Shown here: positions 1-7,503 of the stretch, one piece after another
Layout of the letters: every line of letters begins with the position of its first letter
Numbering within the stretch: the first letter of the stretch is position 1
Source: Auxenochlorella pyrenoidosa
Lineage: Eukaryota > Chlorophyta > Trebouxiophyceae > Chlorellales > Chlorellaceae
Length of the DNA: 14,651 nucleotides
Reading direction: 5' to 3'
Assembly: GCA_001430745.1 (NCBI GenBank)
Contig: KQ481997.1
Coordinates: 1,232,236-1,246,886 of the forward strand
Notes under the pieces: generated by a model
What the model was told of the DNA's origin: nothing
The model's input: only the letters and a program-made list of their open reading frames with translations
Database searches by the model: none
Position numbers and translations under genes: made by a program

Positions 1-1841
1 GGCTTGGAGGTACCATACCGACATCGAGGTGCTCGCCTGCACTGCCTGGGGCTGACCAAGCGCCCGTCCCACGCTGCTTTGCAAGCGGCGGCTGCGCCTG
101 CGTCCGCCCCCTGCTGCGTCCACCCCCCTGCCGCAGTGTACCTGCACGACTGCGACGATGTGCTGCTGCAGCTGGGCCTGCAGCCAGAGCTGTTCCTTGG
201 TGCGATGCGGGGGGCCTGCTGTGGCCGGGCCGCGCTAGACCTGCTGCCAATCCTGCTCAGTCGCGGTTTGCGACGGCGTGGCCAGCCGGCACCCCCGCTT
301 GCTGCAAAGCATGTGCACAGCAGTGAAGAATTTTCGTGCCGGACCTGCACAAGTGCCCCATCCTCCCGGCCCCACCCTCCCTGCAGGCAGCAAGCTGCCG
401 CACATCCTGACATCTGCCGTCATCCTGGCGGTGCCCGGCGTCCTGGCCTGGGGGGCGGACCTTGCGTGGCGGGCGTGGCTGGACCCTGCCGCCGCTCGGG
501 AGGCCCTGTCCCGCGCGTTCGCGCTGCCGCAGCAGCTGCCGGCGCTGGCGGGCGCGCTTGCCGGTGGCGGCGGCGCCACGGGCGGCGGCAGCAGCAAGGC
601 GGCCAAGGAGCGGGAGAGCGAGAGGGAGGCGCAGGCGCGGGCCATTGCTGTGCTCAAGGCCGCCAGCTCAGCAGAGGCAGAGCGGGTTGCTGGCAGCGCC
701 GCGGCAGCAGCAGCGGCAGCTTCTCGACCCGCCAAGCCGCTGCGGCCGTTTGTTGAGCTGGCGTATGGTGAGCGCGGCTGCTGGGGCTGGCGTGCGCGTG
801 TGCTGCGTCACGTGCCTGATTGTGTCGAATGTGCAAAAGGGCGCCATAGGCCATACCCCCCGGCTCAGAGCACAGGCGCGCCTTTGTGCAGCCTGCCAGC
901 AGCCTTGCCACCCTCCTACCTGCCCACATGCTGCCCGCACGCAGCGCCCTGCTGAACCTCCCACCTCCTTGTCTGTTGGCCCCCCCGCTGCAGGCTACCT
1001 GCCGCTGGTGTGGGCAGGCACCCTGGCCTATTACCTAGACAATGCCTTTGAGGAGGCCGGCCTCATCCTGCCGGTGGGATACTGCTTTCTGCCACGTCTG
1101 ATGCTGGTTTTGTCGTCCCGCCAGGCTGTCATTCTGGCAGGCAGAGAAGGGCGCTCATTACTGCCTTCGCTTGTTGCCAGGCGGGAAGGCTCAGCCTGCC
1201 GACGCACACCCCGCAAGCCAGGTCGAGTCACTATTAGCCAGTGCGCCCAGCAGGCCCCGCTGTGCGCTCCACACTTGCCCTACACGCCCGCTGCCCTCGC
1301 TCACCTGCCGCCCGCCGCGCTTGCCTGCCGCCTGCCGCAGGTTGCGGCCGCCACCTTTGGCTTTGATGCGCCCTGGCTGCCCACGTTTGCGGTGGACCCT
1401 GTCGTGACAGAGTTCCTGCAGGCAAGTGTGCCCGCCCCGCCTCTGCACCCCTGACTCCCCCTCTGCGCCCCTGCTGGCCGGGGCGCTACCATTTGCGGCG
1501 CCCCGCAGGCTGCCAAGCTCTGGCAGGGGCATGCCTGTGGTCGTGCCGCAGGGAGCAGCTGCCAGCCGCCAGGTGCCACCAGCAACTGGCTGCCCCTATG
1601 TTTGCGTCGCTGCCGTCTCGTCTCCACACAGCACGCACCTTGCCACACCACTCCGGCAACACACTCCCCCGTCCACCCGATCTCCACCCCCTTGCAGGGC
1701 TCCACCCTACTGTTTGGCGCCGCCCTCTCCCTGGTGCTGACCCGCAAGCTTGGCGCGCAGCCCTGGAGGCAGCTGGCGCCGCAGCTGCTGCTGATCGCCG
1801 CCTTCACGGCCGAGCTGTGGGCCCTCATCCTGCCCAACTGA
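1..1841 (+). CDS. Polytopic membrane protein, 3' part of gene (5' end outside window)
   Basis: Six exons fit one frame: 1-28, 137-199, 387-767, 994-1073, 1341-1421 and 1698-1841, with junction phases 1, 1, 1, 0 and 0, giving 258 visible residues and a TGA stop at 1839-1841. Four hydrophobic segments are visible at about residues 37-53, 159-172, 213-226 and 238-256. Between the first two lies a long low-complexity linker (about 80-150): Gly-rich, then a charged Lys/Glu/Arg stretch, then an Ala run. The short loop between segments 2 and 3 is well ordered in composition (AYYLDNAFEEAG, FGFDAPWLP). The last intron begins CAG|GC, not GT; only this donor keeps phase 0 into the final exon. I see no start codon in a suitable context, so the gene enters the window already open. 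I do not recognise the family and propose no function. Exon joins are well supported; identity is unknown. Confidence 0.7.
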
Positions 1842-2569
1842 GCACTCAATCAGCCATGTGGCTCCCGCCGGCGCTGCCTCGCATGCGCTGCCGCCCTGCC
1901 GAGACGTTCTGTGCCACCATTCGACGCACCAGCGCGCGTGCAGTGACATCAGCGCAGCTGGCTGCAGGCTGTCGCTGTGGCCGGCAGGGTGGCGGCCCGA
2001 CCCTCGCTGTCGCAAGCGACAACCCCTGTCAGACACACGATTTGTATGCTCTCCCTCCCCGCTGAGAAGATGACACCAGACAAGAATTTTCCCGCATCCG
2101 TCTGTCATTCCACGCTCAGACAGTACTATTGGACACAACTGCCAGCACTGCGTCCTCCACCCGCTGCCCGTCTCTTGGCCAGTTATTGGTGCTGTCAACT
2201 TGTTCCTTTTTCACACACTCTCTAAATATGTAACAAATCAACTCAGCTTGTTGCAGTGGCTGAGGAAGTTTGCCGGCGGATGGCGAGCAGCTGTACTGCA
2301 AACTGCAAGATTGCTCTGCACCGTGGGGCTGCCATGCCAACTCCGGGCAGCCCAGCTGTATGTTACATCTATCATACACCTCGAATTGAATTCCATGTAT
2401 TCTCATGTTCATTGCACAACCCCTTGAACCCTTGGAAGCTGCCAAGGTGGGTTGATGTGACCCTTGCCCGGCTCCCGCACGCTGCTGCCGCTGCCGTGGC
2501 CTCACCTCTTTTGTAAACATTTCGAGCCACAGGCATTCGACGCACAGTACTTCCTACACATTTGATGCC
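1842..2569. other. Intergenic: 3' UTR of the membrane-protein gene and upstream region of the first AlgH gene
   Basis: No coding exon with family signal or matching splice sites is seen. The stretch becomes less GC-rich from about 2050 onwards. It holds two TGTAA motifs on the + strand (2229-2233 and 2512-2516), either of which could end the upstream transcript, and a short perfect hairpin at 2008-2021 (TGTCGC-AA-GCGACA). No clear TATA box was found before the ATG at 2570. Confidence 0.5.
2229..2233 (+). terminator. Candidate TGTAA poly(A) signal for the membrane-protein gene
   Basis: TGTAA is the usual chlorophyte polyadenylation signal. This copy lies in a locally AT-rich stretch about 390 bases after the stop at 1841. 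A second copy at 2512-2516 is an alternative, but it lies only 54 bases before the next start codon. Confidence 0.4.
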
Positions 2570-4267
2570 ATGTTTGCACTGCAGCAGAAAGCTTGCCTGC
2601 AGCTACCTGCTCCCGCGCCCGCGCGCCTCTCCTGCTTCCGGCCCGGGCTGCGCCTCTCTGCGGCTTTAAGGGATGTGCGAGATTACAGAAAGCGCACGCA
2701 GCAGGATGATCGGCGCCCCTCCAGGATAGGAGGTAAGCAGGACCCAGCCGGAAGTGGGACTCCCAAGGCCCCGATCGCTCTTCAATCACGCTCTGAGCAC
2801 TTTTCCCTGCTTTCAGGTCACGACGCTAGCAGTGGAGTGCAGCTCAACGCCCGGTTGCTGCGCCTGCAGGTGCGTCCGCCCGCCGCCGCCGCCCCTGTTG
2901 TACATGCCGGTGCTGCCACGACCGCCGGGTGCTCATGTCCTCCTGAGAGCCGCTCGCTTATCTTTGGCCGGGACGTATGCCCAAACACTTCACCTGTGAA
3001 GCCCCTGCTTGGCTCCTCTTGCAACAGAACCCTCTGCTGGCGGCCGAGGGGTCTTGGGCGTGCTCCGCGCCCGCGCCTTCGTCGGGCAGCCTGCTGCTGG
3101 CGACGCCGCACGCCGGTGACCAGCTGGGTCCGGACTTGCGACAGGTAAGGAGAGATTCCATTTTGATTTCAATATCTAGATTTCGCACAGGGAGAGTGTG
3201 CACTGAGCTGCCGTGCTGAGTGGGCGCCTCGCACCGGCGCCCTCGCCGGCCCTACCTCCAACTGGCCTGCCTGTCGATGTTCAGGACTGCCCCAGAGCTT
3301 GTCTTGCTGCCCATCCGCCTGAATGCAGGCGGTGGTGTTCCTGCTGCAGCATGGCCCACGCGGCAGCCTGGGGCTGGTGCTGAACCACCCCACCTGCGAG
3401 CGGCTGGGGCGGGACTGCAGGGGCGAGGTGGCGCTGGTCCGGGTGAGCTGCACATGCTCCTCCTCTTGCCTCAGCTGTTGTTGGCTGCTGTTTTTCATCA
3501 CCTTTGAAAGAAATTGAGCCAGTTTTGAAAACTCGACTTCCAAGCCGCCTGCCTGCTGTGTGTGCCAATGGTGAACGCCTGTGCGGCTGCGCCCAGCCCA
3601 GTCCCCGGCCAACCGCCGCGCTGTGCCCACGCTGCTGCAGGCGCCCGACGGCCCGCCCAACGGCCGCCTGTACTGGGGCGGCCCTGAGGGCGAGCGGGTG
3701 GTGACGCTGCTGCACGGCGGCGACCGCCGACTGCTGCCGCTCAGCTGCCCGGTGGCGCCGGGCGTGTGGGCGGTGTTTGACCAGGACGCCATTGCCGACG
3801 CAGCTGCAGGGGACCTAGCCATGGTGAGCTGGGCAGAGGGCAGAGGACAGAGGGCAGGGCGAGGGGCCCTTGCGCAGGCCGGGGAGGCAGCCGGGCCGGG
3901 CGCGCACAGCCGGCGGCGCGGCGGCAGCATGCGGCGTGCACCTAGCTTTGGGCTATGCAGCCTTGCCACTGGTGCCTGTGCACAGCATCAGAGCGGCGGC
4001 TCTCCTTCTGACTCGGCCGCCTGCCACCACCGCGCGCCCTGCACTCAGGACCTCGCCCCTCTGCGCTTCTTTGAGGGCGCCTGCACCTGGGGCCCAGGGG
4101 AGCTGGAGCGGCAGGTGGAGCAGGGCGCGTGGACGTGTGCAGCCGCCAGCCGCAGCCTGGTGCTCAAGCACAGCAGCCAGCTGCCGCTGCCGCTGTGGCA
4201 GGAGGTGTCAGAGCTGGCGGCTGCAGGCTGTTGCGAGGCCGCAGGCTGTGACCTTGCATTAGCTTGA
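2570..4267 (+). CDS. AlgH/UPF0301 (DUF179) family protein, copy 1, likely plastid-targeted
   Basis: Exons 2570-2732, 2817-2869, 3028-3144, 3329-3442, 3641-3823 and 4049-4267 join with phases 1, 0, 0, 0 and 0 into 282 residues. The first about 45 residues are rich in Ala, Leu, Arg and Pro with almost no acidic residues, like a chloroplast transit peptide. The AlgH fold is read from SGSLLLATP (exon 3), AVVFLLQH...GSLGLVLNHP (about 112-132), LYWGGP (159-164) with VVTLLHGGD, and CTWGPGELE (222-230) followed by GAWTCAA and LWQEV. These match the bacterial YqgE/AlgH order of a GLVLN loop, GGP and GW-PGQL, and the plant ending. Bacterial members are about 185 residues; the excess here is the N-terminal extension. 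The biochemical role of AlgH proteins is unknown. All donors are GT. Unlike its neighbour, it lacks the DWRSFRA segment before the domain. The start at 2570 is the first ATG of the exon. The next gene downstream is its paralogue. Confidence 0.87.
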
Positions 4268-4922
4268 GGTGCGGCTCCATCGGCTCGTGCGGTGTGCTGA
4301 TGAACATTGATTGCTAGCATGGCTAGCATGGCGTATCAGCCTGGTGTGCTTGCAGGTCAGGGCATGCGACACACAGCTGTCCAGCATTTTGTCCGTGTCC
4401 CTTGCTTTTTCCCATTATTGCACAGCTTCTGGAATCCAGCTTTGATCTTGCTGCCATGGCATGAATGCCTTGAGAGCAAAACAAATCCTTCTCGCCATCT
4501 GTGTGCTGTGCCAAGCCTGACGAGCGAACCTTTTGAGCGTCAGTCCTGCCTGTTTTTCTCCTGTCAGGATTGTTTTTATAAACCCCGCATCTTCGAATCA
4601 ATTGTCCAAATGATCGAACAACTCTTCTTCATTTCCCTACAGCCTCTGCCATGCCTGCGCCGAATGGTCACCCCCAGCCCCTTCCCTCATGATGTATATG
4701 CACAATACAAACAATATTCACCACCCCAGCGATTGTAACCTCCATGATGCCTTGGATGAAGATGGCAGGCTATGCGCCCACAAGCACCAAACAGTCCACT
4801 TGCTGCAACGTTGCATCACTCTGCGCAAGCCACCACGGCTACGCTGCACCCGCTACCTGTCACTGCTTTGATTTTGGCTTCCCCAAATCGTGCCGCTTCT
4901 ATCGTATGCTCCTTGTGCGGCG
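4268..4922. other. Intergenic: between the two tandem AlgH genes
   Basis: This stretch is clearly poorer in GC than its flanks and has no exon with family signal. It contains a direct repeat GCTAGCATG just after the first gene (about 4313-4331), a TATA-like TTTATAAA at 4575-4582, and a TGTAA at 4734-4738. If that TGTAA ends copy 1, the promoter of copy 2 is squeezed into the last about 185 bases before 4923. If the TATA-like site is real, the two transcripts overlap. The sequence alone does not decide. Confidence 0.45.
4734..4738 (+). terminator. Candidate TGTAA poly(A) signal for AlgH copy 1
   Basis: This TGTAA lies about 470 bases after the stop at 4267, in an AT-rich run. It is the best-placed TGTAA found before the next gene. 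Use of the motif in this organism is inferred from chlorophytes in general. Confidence 0.4.
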
Positions 4923-6639
4923 ATGATGTCTTGTGCAGTGCTGCAAAGCCCCAAACCCGCTTTTCGAGTGATCGGCACCTTTCGCAGGCGCCAGTGTGTG
5001 GTATCGGCATCCAGCGATGGGCGTCCCGAGCCCGACTGGAGGAGCTTTAGAGCGCACTTGGTGCGCGCGTCCCAAGGCGCGTTGTCGGGGCAAACAAAAA
5101 AACTCGGTTTGAGCCGTTTGGCGCGCCGGCACGCTGAAAGCCCTGTCCTCTGCATGCAGATCACGTAGGAACTATGGGTCTGGAGTCAAACCTCCGGTTG
5201 CTGAGCATCCAGGTAAGTGCCGCCGCCGCCGCCGCCACTTGCAGCTGCTGTTGCTGTGCGAGTGGGAGACCTGATCCCAATAGCAACCATCGGTGCCTAC
5301 CACTGTGCCGCTTATGGGTGGATGCAAACACGTTTCTGCGTTCTGTCCCCTCGCAGAGCCCGACGCTAGCAGCTGAGGGGGTGTGGGCCCACGCCACCCC
5401 GGTGCCAGAGCCGGGCGGCCTGCTGCTGGCCACCCGGCTGACCCCTTCAGCGCTGGGGAGCATGGAGTACTGGCAGGCAAGCAGCGGGCTACATTGCAGC
5501 CTGCCCCCCCCTCCCCCCCCCCGGGTCTCCATCTCTGTTGCTGGCCTCGTCATGGCCAGCTTGCGCGGCGGACATGTCCATGGACCAGCACCCCAAGGCC
5601 CGCTGGAGCCAGCCAGCCAGCCAGCCAGCTAGTCGGTTAAAGCGTGCATTTCGGGCCCTCCCTCCTGCCAGGTGGTGGTGCTGCTGCTGCAGCACACCGT
5701 GCACGGCAGCATGGGCCTGGTGCTGAACCGGCCCACCAACGCGAGGGTGGGCCGCGGTCGTGACGGCCTGCCCGCGCCTGTCCACGTGAGCCGGCGGGAG
5801 GAGCGCTGGCGTGACCTTGGGCCGGCGCGCCGCTGGCCCAGCACTGGCGTTGCATTCTCACACGCTCTTGACAGCACCCCGAGCAGCGCCCGAGCAGCGC
5901 CCTGCTGCTGCGCCCTGCCTGTAGATCCGTGAGGGTAGCTCTCGGGTCTTCACCCTGCGTATTTGATGCCCACATGTCGTCGGTCTTGCTCCCACTCAAC
6001 CCCCGGGCAGGGCGTGCGTGACGGCCTGCCCAGCTCACGCCTGTACTGGGGCGGGGCCTACGCCGAGCACTCCATGACGCTGCTGCACGCCGGTGACCAG
6101 GCGCCGCTGCTGCTGGGCAGCCGGGAGATCGCCCCGGGCATCCACTGCCTGTTTGGGCAGGAGCAGGTGGCGGCGGCGGCCTGCGACGTGTCGCAGGTGG
6201 GCGTGCGTGGGCACCCGGAGGGGCAGCAGGCGACCTGGCAGCTGTGGTGCGGTGCCTTAGATATCCGCACCTGGCGGCCCCCCTGGACTGCTTGGCGCCG
6301 CATGTCGGGACCCCTGCCTGGCCTGCTGCTGCCAACAGGCGACCCTGCTGGCGTCGCTCAGACAGCACCCTGCTGGGGCCCGCCCACCTGGCCGTGCAGG
6401 GCGGCGCCCCGCTGCGCTTCTTTGCGGGCGCCTGCACCTGGGGCCCAGGGGAGCTGGAGCAGCAAGTGGAGCAGGGCGCCTGGACCTGCGCAGCCGCCAG
6501 CCGCAGCCTGGTGCTCAAGCCCTGCATCCAGCTGCCGGTGCCGCTGTGGCGCGAGCTGGCGTGCCTGCTGGGAGATGAGCGGGCAGCGCGGCGCACGCAG
6601 CGTGCGCCGCCGCAGGCGCCAGGCTCGCCGGCCCCGTAG
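4923..6639 (+). CDS. AlgH/UPF0301 (DUF179) family protein, copy 2, plant-type, likely plastid-targeted
   Basis: Exons 4923-5106, 5160-5212, 5357-5476, 5672-5785, 6011-6196 and 6400-6639 join with phases 1, 0, 0, 0 and 0 into 298 residues. Exons 2 and 4 have exactly the same lengths as in copy 1 (53 and 114 bases), and exons 3 and 5 differ by one codon. Residues 1-30 form a basic, Ser/Ala-containing leader ending near VVSA, plausible as a plastid transit peptide. DWRSFRAHLV (38-47) matches the conserved segment before the domain in plant DUF179 proteins. The domain shows GGLLLATR, VVVLLLQH with GSMGLVLNRP (131-140), LYWGG (168-172) with MTLLHAGD, and CTWGPGELE (231-239) with GAWTCAA. The first ATG of the exon is at 4923, with a second at 4926. 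Intron 3 starts with GC (CAG|GCAAGC). The first donor, CTCG|GTTTG, gives an intron of only 53 bases and is the weakest join. The C-terminal about 25 residues are basic and Ala/Pro-rich and differ from copy 1. Confidence 0.87.
5504..5626 (+). repeat. C-tract and (AGCC)5 microsatellite inside intron 3 of AlgH copy 2
   Basis: Positions 5504-5522 are cytosines except one T at 5512. Positions 5607-5626 are five perfect AGCC units. Both lie within the intron 5477-5671, the one with the GC donor. They have no counterpart in the matching intron of copy 1 and look like slippage products. Confidence 0.85.
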
Positions 6640-7052
6640 GAGGGGCGGCAGGCAGCGCCAGCAGGCCATTTGTGAACCAATGGGCGGCTGCAGAAGCCGT
6701 CTTTGTACTGAAAAATACGAAAAGAATGCAGCAGCGCGTGCCTAGCTGGCGCACCGGCCTGGAATTCAGCCGCCCCATGGTCTGCCAGACTTGGAACAAG
6801 TGAGGACACGCGCTCTCGCCACCCCTGGGGTTTACCAACGCTCTGTCCACTTGAACTTAACACCTGTACTGCCTGCCCGTGCCGCTTCTGTTGTGACGCA
6901 CCCGGTTTTGTTTAGAACGGCCCCTCTGCAACGCGGTTTTGTCTAAGAATGCCCTTACCTCTGTTATTCTTTCTGTCCTTGCAGCAAAATCACAATCAAA
7001 TTAGCGCTTTTAGGCACACACGCTGCTGCCTGCCCTCAATCATTGGATGATC

Positions 7053-7070
7053 TGTAAAGTGCAATTTACA
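7053..7070. terminator. Palindromic two-strand TGTAA poly(A) element
   Basis: The sequence TGTAAAGTGCAATTTACA has 6-base perfect inverted arms (TGTAAA / TTTACA) around a 6-base spacer. It places a chlorophyte-type TGTAA on each strand, 414 bases after the + strand stop and about 430 bases after the - strand stop. It could therefore serve as poly(A) signal for both convergent genes. Function is inferred from motif and position. Confidence 0.55.
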
Positions 7071-7113
7071 ATGTGTCCAAGCACACCGCAACCAGGCTGC
7101 AGCGCTGCAGGCT

Positions 7114-7149
7114 GGGGTGGGGGGTGAGGGGGTGGGGAGGGGTAGGGGG
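7114..7149 (+). other. G-quadruplex-forming tract in the convergent 3' region
   Basis: The + strand carries at least five runs of four or more G separated by one- to three-base loops (G4-T-G6-TGA-G5-T-G4-A-G4-TA-G5). It lies about 45 bases past the two-strand poly(A) palindrome in the direction of gene 3 transcription, and upstream of it in the direction of gene 4. The motif is plainly visible; folding and any role in pausing are inferred. Confidence 0.6.
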
Positions 7150-7503
7150 CCGCGAATCACTGTCACAGACGATGTCTTTCTCAGCCCTGCAGCTAGAAAG
7201 CTTTCCTCTAGCCCCTCAAGCATCCTGCTAACTGCTCCCCTTTTCTCCTCCAGGTAGCATGAGCAGTGGCACATCCAGCCCTGCTGCTTCCAGGCATGTA
7301 GCATCTGCTTGGCTAACCATTTCTGCTGCCCAGTCACCATGCATGTATGGTGCTAGCCGCCCAGCCCTCCTGCCCCTTCCTGCTCCATTAATGTAAAGCC
7401 TTGCAGGCAGTACTCTTTGTTGTTCATCACTGCCCATTCTGCTCACTGCATTGCAAAGCACAACAGTGCACACTGGGATGTGGGAAACTCTTGACACAGC
7501 TGC

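Larger units (their letters stand above)
6640..7503. other. Convergent intergenic region: facing 3' UTRs of AlgH copy 2 and the MYND gene
   Basis: Both neighbours end here, at 6639 (+) and 7504 (-). Open frames in the stretch have no family signal and no supported splice sites. It holds TGTAA on the + strand at 7053-7057 and on the - strand at 7070-7066, a G-rich tract at 7114-7149, and another + strand TGTAA at 7392-7396. GC falls clearly between about 6860 and 7080, as expected for 3' ends in this genome. Confidence 0.6.

Noticed and set aside
3169..3969. Open frame of 266 codons on the - strand opposite AlgH copy 1
   Set aside because: Antisense shadow of exons 4 and 5 of copy 1; no recognisable domain.
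4575..4582. TTTATAAA as TATA box of AlgH copy 2
   Set aside because: It lies about 340 bases before the ATG and upstream of the TGTAA expected to end copy 1, so it may simply be in that gene's 3' UTR. Noted in the region entry but not called as a promoter.
5637..6863. Open frame of 408 codons on the - strand opposite AlgH copy 2
   Set aside because: It is antisense to five phase-consistent exons with clear family motifs. Low-complexity composition (Ala, Arg, Pro, Ser) is typical of shadow frames in GC-rich DNA.
7228..7497. - strand frame of 89 codons just past the MYND gene stop
   Set aside because: It lies in the expected 3' UTR with no domain and no promoter; likely chance.
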